From the NCBI GenBank assembly GCA_022478985.1, contig JAKSZP010009595.1, forward strand, positions 1-64,000: a stretch of 64,000 bases of DNA, given 5' to 3'. Positions 10,946-20,744 of this stretch are shown one piece after another. How positions within the stretch are numbered: the first letter of the stretch is position 1; each line of letters begins with the position of its first letter. The notes under the pieces were generated by a model. That model saw only the letters and a program-made list of their open reading frames with translations. It was not told where the DNA came from and did no database searches. This DNA is from Massospora cicadina. Taxonomy: Eukaryota; Entomophthoromycota; Entomophthoromycetes; Entomophthorales; Entomophthoraceae. Made by a program: the position numbers and the translations under genes.

Positions 10946-11326
10946 AGAATCTGAATGGTAAAGGGGGTCTTTTTGGTTAGAAGAAGGAAGAAGAGGGCTT
11001 AACGGAGGTAGATCGTTATTATACATATTAAAAAACTGGGTTTTGGTGGTGCATTAGCTTTTATATTATACTTGATTGTTATTTATTGAGGTTTAGCGAT
11101 CACCATATCCCTTGTCCATTGGTCAGTGGGTTTTACCCTGTGCAACCAGCTTATTGGATTTCACCAATATTGTCAAAGGTTAACACCATCATTTGTTTTA
11201 GCCATTTCTACTCTCCTTGACAAGACGGGAAAAGCATTGGTCACCATCTTCCATATAAACGTGCAGTTGATAACCTACCTTTTGTTGTTTTCTGGTCAAT
11301 TGTCAATTTTATATATAGCTTCATAT

Positions 11327-11983
11327 GACTTTGGAGGAATTTTATGATGGTTGTATTGCCCAAGTATCCTCTACTTTCCCCTCATCTGCCCTTAAAATGA
11401 GAATTTCATGATTGGATTTGCCAACTTGGCCTTGGAATCTGATCCTGATATCAAGTCAATATCTGCATTGATTCTAAGGCCTGACGCCACCCCTGCGCCC
11501 AATTTTGTTTGCTAGCTCACCTGCCTGTGAATCAATGGAAGACCAGCCTGGGGAGGAAGTGATCAAACCTCTTGTCATGCCACTTTTGCTCCATTAAAAC
11601 AACATGCTCTTCCCCATGGTTTAAAGGCAATCTCTTCATTGTCAGCAGGATTGACCTCATCTACTAATAAACTGGTTTTCGCCTACTTTTTATTACCAAT
11701 GAAAATTAGAATTGGGGCACATCAGATGTCCTTTGAGGCTTTGGTTAATACTGAAGCAGCAAGTAACTTCATGAGTCTGGAGTTGGCCCAGCAGCTTGAT
11801 CTAGACCTGGACCTGGGGCCAGCAGTGTTGGTTGCCTCTTCAGCCTCCCAGCCATCCTACAAAGTACAGCGCCCAATACCTTTCTTAGTTAATCAGTTTA
11901 GTTTTTGTGATTGCTTCTCAGAAATGCCTAAAATTCTGTTCCCAGTAATTCTAGTGTGGGTTGGTGGCGTCGGCAGCATGTGA
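11327..11983 (+). pseudogene. G2 gag tail and aspartic protease remnant
   Basis: Up to about 11640 a broken frame looks like the C-terminal part of gag (FYDGCIAQVSSTFPSSALK). From 11639 a 114-codon frame holds the protease: MKIRIGAHQMSFEALVNTEA, then ASNFMSLELAQQL. The DTGA catalytic motif has become NTEA, so both Asp and Gly are lost and the enzyme would be dead. KILFPVILVWVGG resembles the ILGxxWL motif near the protease end. The equivalent region of G3 still has DTGAS. Confidence 0.6.
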
Positions 11984-12202
11984 GTATCCACCTGAAATCC
12001 AACACACTGTCATTTCTAATGTCCAGGTGGAAGGAGAGTTCTCATTGCTGGACACCATCAATAAATCTCGAATCCAAAGATCTGTTACAACCTTTGTTTC
12101 TCCTGTAGGTCTTATGATGGATTTTCTTGCAGCATTGATGAGCTATCAGACCATTTTTGACTCCAAAAGGCTAACCGCCTTCCCCTACATATGTAATTAA
12201 AT

Positions 12203-12860
12203 TTGAATTTTTGGACAATAATGTATGTGATGAACATAAACTTCCCACTGTACCCACATATGGTAGAGGAGGAGGCTGTACTTGATGCATGGTTAGATGA
12301 CATGCTAAAGAAGGGTTGGTTGGTCAAGAGGAAAGCTCTAGTTTCCTCTCCCATTGTCTTTGGCAAGAAGGCAGATGGTTCCCTTTGTCCCTGCGTGAAT
12401 TACAGCCACCTCAACAATATCACGGTCCACAATCCTTACCCACTGCCATTTAAACAGACAATTAGCCAAGCAATGGCAGAGTCGCAGGTGTTTTCAAAAT
12501 TTTGATCTGGCTAACGCCTTTAATAAAATTTGGGTGGCAGAAGTTCAGGATTGGCTTACTGATATCCAGACTAAATGTGGCATATTCCAATCTTGAATGA
12601 TGCCTTTTGGACTGTAGAATGCACATGCAACATTCTAAAGGACGATCAATAGTGCTAGGTGATCTTTAGTTTAGCTGTATGGTCACATATATTGATGACA
12701 TAATGGCACATTCTCTCTCCCCTAAACAGCATGCAATGGACTTTGAGGCTGTAGTGGCTGTCCTGCTTAAGGATGGTTTGTTTGTAAAGCCGTCAAAATG
12801 CAAATTTTTTGTGGAAGAAGTCACCTTTTTGGGCAATCTCGTCTTGAAAGAAGGTAAAAA
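12203..12860 (+). pseudogene. G2 reverse transcriptase, first part
   Basis: EEAVLDAWLDDMLKKGWL (about 12267), SSPIVFGKKADGSLCPCVNY (about 12340) and NPYPLPF (about 12430) are RT motifs A-B of chromoviruses. After a frame change the palm motif reads MVTYIDDIM with YIDD at 12688-12699. KPSKCKFFVEEVTFLGNLVL at about 12789-12848 is the thumb. The text then breaks at KEGKK, and its continuation (IKLDAICKCPTS...RSFLG) resumes at about 14020. Comparison with G3 (SKCEFFKSQVTFLGNV...AICEWPTPT) shows that a foreign insert separates the halves. Confidence 0.75.
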
Positions 12861-12863
12861 AAT

Positions 12864-14004
12864 TTATAGGTTTTCTGAACATTCTTGGTTAATACCCCTA
12901 TAAATATATTAACTGTACAGGTTTGGATATTGTGAAATTCTCTGCGTTGTATGATAGTAGTTGATATAATCATTGATAATAGTATGGCGACTATTATCCA
13001 TAATTGAATTGAAATATTAGATTTCAGTCCAACACTTACCAATATTTCCTCTCAAAATACTTATGATGTCCTGAATAGGGATTTATTCCCCGGTACCACC
13101 TAACTCAGTCTATGTTCAGATCCCTGTTTACGGTTTCTCTTGTATGACACACTGTTGGCAGCAATCCCTGATTCGACTCAGCTTCTTCTCTGGATTCCTG
13201 CTCAGATCCTTACTCTTTATCTTAAAGAGTCTCCCGATTAGAGCACACAGCAATAATTTCCTTGATAAAGAATAGAACTCAAAATGGATTCTGAGAAAGT
13301 ATACTAAGATAATACACTGGTAATAAGATCTTAAAGAAGTGTACAGTAGTGTGTGTTTTACTAGTGAATTATTTAGGGAATTTTTAGTGGGGAACTCAGG
13401 ACCCAACCCTCAGTTGGCACCTCCTCAAATGAAATGGCAGCCATTGCCTTTGAATAACTTATCCTTGTCTTAGCAGCAATGGTCTTCCTCATCCTGGCTA
13501 GGATTCCGTCATTGGAATTTCCTTGAGACCTAAAACAGAAGTCTCTAAAAAAACGTGTCCCTAACGTTTTCCTCTTGATCTAAGCAAACCAATCATATTT
13601 GGCAAGCGAGCTGCTTAGATAATGGGACTTGTTACCCAACAAGGCAGGTCGTGAACCAACTGATTAATTTTCTAGTTGCAGGCAGTACCACTCACCTTGC
13701 AACTTAATCCTTAAAATTCCCAATTGGTCAGTGATGAAACCTGACCAATACCAATTGGTACACCTGATAGTTAGTCAACTATCAGATGCCCCTATATCGT
13801 TGGCAACTCTGCCCAATAGGGATCTTAAGCATTTGTCCAGATCAAATTCCCAACGGATCTGACCAGGCAAATAAACAAAACTCCCCTGAACATCGTTACC
13901 ACAAAATAAGGGTTATCCAATATCCAATTTACTTCTCTATAGAAAATTATCCCTAGCAATCCCTGGTAAACTAGTCAGTTGGAGATATGGGCAAAAACCT
14001 AACA
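12864..14004. mobile_element. Unidentified 1.1-kb insertion in G2 RT
   Basis: The segment interrupts a recognisable RT sequence, so it is an insertion. Its ends are imperfect inverted repeats: TATAGGTTTTCTG at 12866 and GGCAAAAACCTAACA ending at 14004, whose complement reads TGTTAGGTTTTTGCC. TG/CA-like ends, a TATA box (CCCCTATAAATATA, about 12895) and lack of coding capacity fit a solo LTR; the long inverted ends could also mean a non-coding DNA transposon. I found no matching target duplication and no second copy in the window. Confidence 0.45.
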
Positions 14005-14009
14005 GATGG

Positions 14010-14665
14010 GTGCTCTATTCAGACCATCAAACTGGATGCCATTTGCAAGTGCCCAACTTCAATGACTCAGAAGAAATTGAGAAGCTTCTTGGGTACCATC
14101 ATATTCCTGAAAAATTCTCTTCCATGCTCTCACAGCTAGACACCCCTCTCCATCTGCTCAAATGCATTAACGGTCCCTTTTGCTGGAGGCCTGAGCGCCA
14201 TCAGGCATTTGATTCAGTTAAGAGTTGTTTTTGTCACCTCCCATCCTAAAGCATGCGGATACCTCCAAGCCCTATATCGTAGTGTCTACTGCATCTTCTG
14301 CTGCGGTAGAAGATTTTCTCCAAGTGAATGATAGGTTGGAACACAAAGTTGTTTATTTTACCTGCAAGTTTTCTTCCACCAAGCAATCCTGGGCCATATA
14401 TGACAATGAGTTGGCAGCCATGGCTTGGGCCTTAACCCACTGGCAGTAGCTCTTGCAGGGCGCTCAGCATGAGTTAAATGTGCATATGGACCACCAGGCT
14501 CTCCTCTTTTTCTGAAAGTCAAGGAGGTTGGCGCGCCGGCAGGCCCAAACCTACCAGGATTTGTGCAGATTTAACTTTAAATACGAGTTTGTGAAGGGAG
14601 CACTGAATTTCCTTCCCAATTTAGTAACTAGCAATCCTGCACTTTGCCCAGCTGATTCAGATATA
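14010..14665 (+). pseudogene. G2 RT thumb end and RNase H remnant
   Basis: The RT connection resumes with AICKCPTS and RSFLG, then LLKCINGPFCWRPERHQAFD (about 14155-14215), the standard lead-in to RNase H. KPYIVVSTASSAAVEDFLQV (14265-14325) is the RNase H start; the catalytic Asp of TDAS is replaced in STAS. LEHKVVYFTCKFSSTKQ and YDNELAAMAWALTHW (about 14400-14445) keep the YxxxxKELLAI-like box. HMDHQALLFF is recoverable near 14490. Beyond 14600 the frame decays. Confidence 0.7.
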
Positions 14666-14827
14666 AGGATCTAGTCATGGTCATTTCCCCCACTCAAATC
14701 TTAGTCATTGTTCCTCCCATGATTTTTGCAGTGGATTTAGCTCCAGACACGCCTTTGATTTAGCGGGTCTTAGCAGCGCAGACAGCTGTGTGGAAGGGGC
14801 GGAACTTTTGGAGTGGTTGTCTCTCAC

Positions 14828-15724
14828 TGTCATATTTGGATGATTTAATAGTGGGAACTGATGCTAGAGATAAGGCTGGGCGACAGGAGGCCCAGAAGGT
14901 GAAACTTCAGGCTCTTCCTGACCTGAAACACACCTTAGATCAACGCTGGGTGCAAGCCAAGCATGCCCAGGTTGATACTAATGGGGTGCAAAACGCCCAG
15001 CCTCTTATCTCGGCCCAGGCACTGAAACAAACGATTTACATTACAAATGAAGATGGTTCGATTTGGTTAATTGGAGAGCAAGGGTTTGAATCCCATTCAA
15101 GTTATGAAATTTTAAGTTCAGGTAAAATATGGCTTCAATCAATTACTCGAGTGAAGGCACTTTTGGTGTAATTTACTAAAATGGACGGAAGTGTCTCTTT
15201 ATTGGAGTGTCAAGAATTTGGTGCACTTCTGCAGAACCTGAATTTCCCCGGCCCACTTTAAATATGTTTTTGTGACCAACAAACCTCGTTGGCAGACTTT
15301 TCTTAAATAAATTTACCCGTTATTTTACGTTTTTTCCAGATGGTTCCTTAGGGTGAACTTGGTGGTAAACCTCTTCGGGGAGGTCTCCAACTATGTGGGC
15401 CACTACCTTTTATCACCATTTACCCAAATCCCAGGTGCTTTCTTGGGCTGTTTAGGTCCCCTACAGATTGAGGCACCCAAGTCTACTAGCACCAAGTTGC
15501 ACTTGATTAGGGACTCCCCTCTGGGGTCCACTCAAGCTGGGATGTTTCTTACTTACCTGGTATTATATGTTGCGCTTTACACCCTTGCCTGGGGTACCTT
15601 TTGCACAGGCACCATCTGAGGTGCCTCATTTCTCATCCTCTTAACGGCTAGTTCCCTAGCACTGTGGGTTTGCATCCCACATCACCTTGCTGGGAACGAG
15701 AGAGTTACAGACACTCTCTTGACA
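14828..15724 (+). repeat. G3 5' LTR
   Basis: It starts TGTCAT and ends ACTCTCTTGACA. It is 897 bp and collinear with 20311-21206. The LTR-borne frame (see 20310-20744) is open from the third base (TCA at 14830) to a TAA at 15169-15171, where the 3' LTR has TAT. A second frame (about 15353-15619) lacks its upstream ATG context because of a TAG. Confidence 0.9.
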
Positions 15725-16224
15725 TTAGTTGACTAACCATTTTATTATATGAGCATACGAATTATTCATGTGGGACTTTCAATATTAGTAAATTGGGTGT
15801 GCTGGCCATTTCTCACTGCCACGATGGTGCTCACCACAGTTTTCTCATTTGGTTTTGTTTTGGTGCGTCTTGGCGTTATTCTTGCAACTACCAATTGGGA
15901 AGTGTCCACCCTTCCTGCTTGTACCTGGTGGTCTCAGAATTTTCGCAATCATCTTGTCAAAACCCTTTGGGGTAGTTTACCCGCCCCAACTCAGAAGGGG
16001 CCAGGTAATTTGGCCATCATCAGATCAAAATATATAAATATGGAAACCAAAAAGTCGCGCGCGCCTCTTAAAATGAGGGAATCCTTATCCTTCTAATCCT
16101 TCAACTTCTTCTAAATTTGGAACTGTACAGGGGTCTAGCCCCAAGAATGAAGTAAAGGTTTCAGACGATTTTGCCACGATGATGTCACCCATGGTCATCC
16201 CTATAAATATCGCGTCCTTGACTA
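15725..16224 (+). other. G3 leader with displaced primer-binding motif
   Basis: The expected TGG primer-binding site is not at the repeat end. TGGTGCTCACCACAG, one base different from the G1 and G5 sites, is instead at 15825-15839, about 100 bp further in. The true LTR may therefore run to about 15823, with the 3' LTR lacking its last 100 bp. No gag frame with CCHC is visible in this leader; short hydrophobic frames are probably chance. Confidence 0.45.
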
Positions 16225-17340
16225 GTGATATTTTCTGGAATCATGGGATGCTTCCCACTGATTTCCTCCCCATCTCGGCAGAAATCAGGAACATTGAAGG
16301 GTCTGAACCTAAATTTACAAAAAAAGGATTCCATTATCGTTTTTCTCCCCAACATGTTTCTGAGGTGCATGCCAAGGGCATCAATTCAGGGCTTGGGGGT
16401 GATGGCCCTGGATAGTGATGCACACCAAACCCTCAGAATAAGTGTGGGTTCATTAGAAACAGAAAACGCGTTTTATAATGTAAGCAATATATCCCAGAAC
16501 GAGCCATTCATATGCTCATATGGTCTGGATGAGGACCCTATTTTGGTATATCAGATTACTCCTGAGAACCCTCGTTTGACCCCTACCATGATTAGGGGTT
16601 CTCAGGAAGTTGAAAAGGAACTTCATTATAAATATAAAGATGTATATGCACCTGCAGAAGGTGTGGTGGGATATGTGGCCTCAGTAGTAAGAGTGGCCCA
16701 CTATCCCTCCCCCTTCTATGATTCCAAAACATACCCTGATGGCTTATTTAAACCGGAGGAAGAATTTTCTGGTGAATTGATGGCGTTTTCTGCATTTGAT
16801 AAATCCCATTCTGGATACTTCTTGTCGACTGCTACCCTTACTTCCTCTTATGGAAAGTTCAGCACAACTATTTTGGTAGATACTGGTGCTTCAAATAATT
16901 TTATTGACCAAAATCTTGCTGACTACCTTGAGTTGAGTTACTCACCAGGTGGTATGGTTAGAGGTGAGGCTTCTCAAGGTATCCCCACACTAAACGTCAG
17001 AAAGTCAGTCGATTTTCAGGTAGGTTCTTATCTATTATCTGACCAGTTTCAAGCTATCAGAAACCTCTTGTTTCCCATCATTTTGGGTGTTGAGTGGTGG
17101 CGGAAGTTTGACGTCAAAACTAATTTGAAAGAAAACACTTTATCCTTGTCTTTGACAAACGGTCACCAGTTTATTGTTCCTTTGTCTGAGGATAACGCTC
17201 AAGGCAAATTACCCCATTGGCCCAAGGTTCCCAGTCCATATCTTGCCCCTTTGCTGAAGCCCACCGTGGGTCTTTCCTTACTTCCTGTTTGGAGGAGTTG
17301 GCATCTTCTTTTGATGCAGCTTCAGCTAGTACGCTCCTAG
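16225..17340 (+). CDS. G3 gag-pol fragment with aspartic protease
   Basis: This is the longest intact frame in the window (371 codons, no internal stop; true start uncertain). Residues 1-190 match nothing I know. VDTGASNNFIDQNLADYLEL at about residues 218-237 is the catalytic DTGA motif and following helix of a retroviral-type protease, and LLFPIILGVEWWRKFDV at about 274-290 is the ILGxxWL motif. The enzyme would cut the polyprotein. The last 40 residues run out of frame before RT. The position between leader and RT is normal for protease, but the upstream part is too short and knuckle-free to be a full gag. Confidence 0.7.
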   Translation: MIFSGIMGCFPLISSPSRQKSGTLKGLNLNLQKKDSIIVFLPNMFLRCMPRASIQGLGVMALDSDAHQTLRISVGSLETENAFYNVSNISQNEPFICSYGLDEDPILVYQITPENPRLTPTMIRGSQEVEKELHYKYKDVYAPAEGVVGYVASVVRVAHYPSPFYDSKTYPDGLFKPEEEFSGELMAFSAFDKSHSGYFLSTATLTSSYGKFSTTILVDTGASNNFIDQNLADYLELSYSPGGMVRGEASQGIPTLNVRKSVDFQVGSYLLSDQFQAIRNLLFPIILGVEWWRKFDVKTNLKENTLSLSLTNGHQFIVPLSEDNAQGKLPHWPKVPSPYLAPLLKPTVGLSLLPVWRSWHLLLMQLQLVRS

Positions 17341-17960
17341 AACATTCCGAGTTTGATTGTGAATTTAAACTTACTGTGGATATGGTGCGTATTTCTTCCC
17401 CATATACCCATTGACTGTCCGGGAGGAAGAGGTTTTAGATGTATGGGTGAAGGAGCAGTTGGCCAAAGGTGCCATCTTCCAGCGTACCTCCCCTGTTTGC
17501 TCCCCACTGCTCTTTGTGGAGAAGGCTGATGGAACTTTACGTCCATGTGTCAACTATGGAAACTTAAACAATGTGACTGTACCCGACCTCTATCCCATCC
17601 CTTTAGATTCCCAGATTGCGCGCTATGTAGAGAAGGCGAAGGTCTTCTCCAAGTTGGACTGCCCCAATGCATTCAATCAAATCTGGATAAAGAAGGGCCA
17701 GGAGTGGTTAACTGCATTCCGCACCAGAAAAGGGATTTTCCAGTTCTGGGTTATGCCCTTTGGGCTTAAGAATGCCCCTGCCATCTTTCAACGCCGCATT
17801 GATGCTGCGTTGGGAGACTTGTTGGGGGTATGCGCGGCTGCCTATATGGATGACATTCTGATGTTTTCCTCCAATCATGAGTCACATACAGTACATCCTT
17901 CGACAAGTAGTAGAGAGATTGAGGGCCGCTTGCCTTACCCTCAAGATCAGTAAATGCGAA
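17341..17960 (+). pseudogene. G3 reverse transcriptase
   Basis: The open frame 17411-17953 carries REEEVLDVWVKEQLAKGAI, SPVCSPLLFVEKADGTLRPC, VNYGNLNN, FSKLDCPNAFNQIWIKKGQE and FWVMPFGLKNAPAIFQ. The active-site box YMDD is at 17843-17854. These are all RT motifs of fungal chromoviruses, nearly undamaged. A frame change near 17880 moves the thumb into the next frame. This is the best-preserved polymerase in the window. Confidence 0.85.
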
Positions 17961-18640
17961 TTCTTCAAGTCCCAGGTTACTTTTCTGGGCAACGTCATTT
18001 TTGACCAGGGCCATATGATAACTCCAGACAAGGAGAAGGCTATTTGTGAGTGGCCTACCCCCACCTCAGTCAAGGAATTGAGGAGCTTTTTGGGGACGTG
18101 TACATTCCTCAAGAAGTTCACACCCAATCTCTCTGAGGTGGCAGCACCCTTATATAAGGCCAGCGGTGCCAAGGTGCTTCAGTGGTCCCCCATTTTGGAG
18201 GATGCTTTACAAGCGGTGAAGTGCATCTTGTTATCCACATCCATCCTTCGCCATGTTGACCCTGCAAAGGAGTTCATTGTGTCCTCAGATGCTTCCAACT
18301 TTGCCATTGCGGCTGCCCTGTTACAGGTGGGTGAAGATGGGTCTGAGTATCCAGTGGGATATTTTTCTAGGAAAATGTCTCTGCATGAGTTAAACTACGC
18401 TGTATATGACAAGGAGTTTACTAGCAGTGGTGGAGGCGCTGATTTATTGGCGTCACCACTTACATGGCTCCTCCCAACCATTCCAGGTATGCACAGACCA
18501 CCGAGCCCTGTTGTACTACCGTGCTCCACATGTGCTAACACCACGTCAGACCCGTTGGCTTTAGACCCTTGCACTATTTACTTTCCTATGAGTTCACCAA
18601 GGGCAAGGAGAATGGTTTGGCGGATGCTTTGAGCCGCAAC
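17877..18640 (+). pseudogene. G3 RT thumb and RNase H
   Basis: In the frame from 17877, LKISKCEFFKSQVTFLGNVI is the thumb, KELRSFLGTCTFLKKFTPNL the connection and PAKEFIVSSDASNFAIAAAL the RNase H start, with the catalytic Asp of SDAS kept. YFSRKMSLHELNYAVYDKEF carries the RNase H Glu. A frameshift at about 18420 changes the following text (LAVVEALIYWRHHL and VCTDHRALLYY are readable in another frame), and DALSRNPAL marks the domain end near 18640. Confidence 0.8.
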
Positions 18641-19740
18641 CCTGCTTTGGCTCCCAATCCAAAGGAGGTAGAGATTCACAACACCCAGTTGATGATTCCC
18701 CCAAGTATGATTCTATCTCAACTTCCTAAGTCCAGGGTACATATGCCAGCGCTCATGCATCTGGAAAATGCAGCAGAATATAGTATGTTTAGAAAGGTAT
18801 TTCTTTCTCAGCCGTTATCAGCTGAATACGCTGTTGTTCTCGCTAAGTGCGCCCTGAATCAGGAGGACTTATCCAGGGGTTATCACATGAAGGATGAGAT
18901 GGTGTGGTTTCAGGGGCGCCTATGGGTTCCTGCTGGACCACTGCGCATGAAGATCATTCAGGACCATCGTGACGGAATCAATGTTGGTCATCTGGGAAAG
19001 CAAAGACCTTGGAGTTGATACGACGCACTTACAATTGGAAGGGCTTGTCTGTTCAGGTAGGGCAGTACTGTAAAGAGTGCCTGATCTGCAATCAAATGAA
19101 ACCCAATAGGCAACCTTTAGCAGGGTTGCTGGTACCAATTTAAAAGGCTGAAGGGCCCTGGACTTCCCTATCAGTGAATTTATTGTGGAGTTACCCGTTT
19201 CAGATGGGTATGATGCAATCATGGTGATGGTGGACCGCTTTACAAAGTTCGCCCACTTTATTCCTTGCAGAACAACCATAACTGCTGCTGAAATGGCCAG
19301 GCTCTTCGTCGCCCATGTATTTGCGCTTCATGGGGTTCCTCAAGAAATCATTAGTGACTGGGGACCCCAGTTCACCTCCATCTTTTGGGAAGAGTTGTGT
19401 AAAACTCTTCAGATTTGCCCCTGCCGTTCAACTGCCTATCACCCCCAATCAGATGGGCAGACTGAGCGAGTGAACCAGTGCTTGGAACAATTTCTGCGTT
19501 GTTACACCACCGCAGACCATTCAGATTGGGTTCCTCACCTTCCCATGGCCCAGTTTAGCTACAACAACACTTTGCATTCATCAATCAGTTGTTCACCCTT
19601 TTTTGCTAACCATGGCTTTAACCCTGCTTTTAACATGGAGCCCAGCTGTGGCTCCAAAGTGGAAGCGGTGCTGGACTTTGCTAAGACTCTCAAGAAGGTC
19701 CATCAGGGGTGTCCACAAGTTTGGAGGCGGCTATGATGGT
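18641..19740 (+). pseudogene. G3 integrase
   Basis: HRDGINVGHLGKQ and, in the next frame, CKECLICNQMKP form the HHCC zinc-binding domain (about 18965-19105). The catalytic core in the frame 19185-19736 reads DGYDAIMVMVDRFTKFAHFI (first Asp), FALHGVPQEIISDWGPQF (second Asp; WG replaces RG) and AYHPQSDGQTERVNQ (catalytic Glu). SYNNTLHSSISCSPFFANHG follows as usual. There is one frameshift and one stop before the core. Confidence 0.85.
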
Positions 19741-20200
19741 TTATAAGGAGAATGCTGATGGAAAGCGCCGAGTGGGTCCATCATACAAGGAAGGGGATCT
19801 TGTGATGCTTGATGCTTGCAACATCCCTATCAAGCAGCCATGCAAAAAGCTGGGTCCAAAAAGGATTGGTCCTTACCGTGTAGTTAAAAAGGTGGGACAT
19901 GCCTCATACCAGTTGGATCTTCCCTCCATGTTTTGGATCTTTTCCATCTTTCATGAGAGCAAATTGACATTGTTTGAGGGCCCTCCACCTGTGACTCCCG
20001 AGGCTTATCTTGTGGATGGGGCGCTGGAATGGGAAGTGGAGGAAATAGTAGCCTCCCGCCGGGTTAAGTGACGCCTTGAGTACCTGGTATCCTGGAAGGG
20101 GTTTGATGCAGCAGAGAACAGTTGAGTGCCGGCATGGGATTGTGTACATGCCTAAGACCTGATAGAATCATTCCATAATCGTATCCCTGAGGCTGCAGGA
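19741..20200 (+). pseudogene. G3 integrase C-terminus with chromodomain
   Basis: KEGDLVMLDACNI, KLGPKRIGPYRVVKKVG and YQLDLPS (about 19790-19925) are the GPY/F module of the integrase C-terminus. EWEVEEIVASRRVK, a stop, then RLEYLVSWKGFDAAEN (about 20029-20125) is a chromodomain with its YLVxWKG core and aromatic cage residues. In chromoviruses this module is thought to steer integration toward chromatin with particular histone marks. Two stop codons break it. Confidence 0.8.
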
Positions 20201-20291
20201 TCTCAGCCTAAGCCAGCCGTTGCTGCTATGAAATTGCCACCAGCACATAAGAACTTCTCCTTAGCAAACGCCCCTGGAGGGGGTGGAGCCC

Positions 20292-20308
20292 AAGAAGGAG
20301 GAGAGGGT
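20292..20308 (+). promoter_or_regulatory. G3 polypurine tract
   Basis: AAGAAGGAGGAGAGGGT stands two bases before the 3' LTR, the plus-strand primer position. Confidence 0.7.
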
Positions 20309-20309
20309 A

Positions 20310-20744
20310 ATGTCATGGTTGGATGACTTAATAGTGGGAACTGATGCTAAAGATAAGGCTGGGCGACAGGAGGCCCAGAAGGTGAAACTTCAGGCTCTTC
20401 CTGACCTGAAACACACCTTAGATCAACGCTGGGTGCAAGCCAAGCATGCCCAGGTTGATACTAATGGGGTGCAAAACGCCCAGCCTCTTATCTTGGCCCA
20501 GGCACTGAAACAAACGATTTACATTACAAATGAAGATGGTTCAATTTGGTTAATTGGAGAGCAAGGGTTTGAATCCCATTCAAGTTATGAAATTTTAAGT
20601 TCAGGTAAAATATGGCTTCAATCAATTACTCGAGTGAAGGCACTTTTGGTGTATTTTACTAAAATGGATGGAAGTGTCTGTTTATTGGAGTGTCAAGGCT
20701 TGGGCGCACTTCCGCAGAACCTAAATTTCCCTGGCCCACTTTAA
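20310..20744 (+). CDS. LTR-encoded 144-residue protein of unknown function (G3 3' LTR)
   Basis: ATG at 20310 uses the last internal base as A and the LTR TG as its second and third bases, so the frame begins exactly at the LTR edge: MSWLDDLIVGTDAKDKAGRQ. It ends at TAA 20742-20744. I do not recognise the product; it is hydrophilic, without signal or membrane segment. The 5' LTR copy is open to one stop at codon 114. The diverged solo LTR keeps the same frame open at 4052-4255 (SWLENGIIMGTNPRDKAEYQ), with base changes concentrated at third positions. That suggests past selection on a protein; a chance open frame is the alternative. Confidence 0.5.
   Translation: MSWLDDLIVGTDAKDKAGRQEAQKVKLQALPDLKHTLDQRWVQAKHAQVDTNGVQNAQPLILAQALKQTIYITNEDGSIWLIGEQGFESHSSYEILSSGKIWLQSITRVKALLVYFTKMDGSVCLLECQGLGALPQNLNFPGPL

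Larger units (their letters stand above)
2675..11185 (+). mobile_element. G1: decayed Ty3/gypsy-type LTR retrotransposon
   Basis: The order is 5' LTR remnant, primer-binding site, gag, protease, reverse transcriptase, RNase H, integrase, polypurine tract, 3' LTR, all on the plus strand. Protease-RT-integrase order and the motif set are those of Ty3/gypsy (Metaviridae-type) elements. The LTR remnant at 2675-2833 matches the end of the 3' LTR around 11034-11185. The element is inactive: stops and frameshifts in every domain, a solo LTR in the gag-pol boundary, and half-LINE H2 in its 3' LTR. Its right end abuts gag-like sequence of G2, suggesting G1 inserted into G2. Confidence 0.75.
8763..11185 (+). 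repeat. G1 3' LTR, split by half-LINE H2
   Basis: The left part is 8763-9063 (starting TGTCAAG) and the right part about 10946-11185 (ending GTTAACA). Without the insert the LTR is about 540 bp. The right part matches the 5' LTR remnant at 2675-2833. The left part carries micro-insert m1. Confidence 0.6.

Noticed and set aside
15081..15100. B-box-like GGGTTTGAATCCC in the G3 LTR as a tRNA gene
   Set aside because: No A box at the right distance and no cloverleaf; it lies in the middle of the LTR reading frame.
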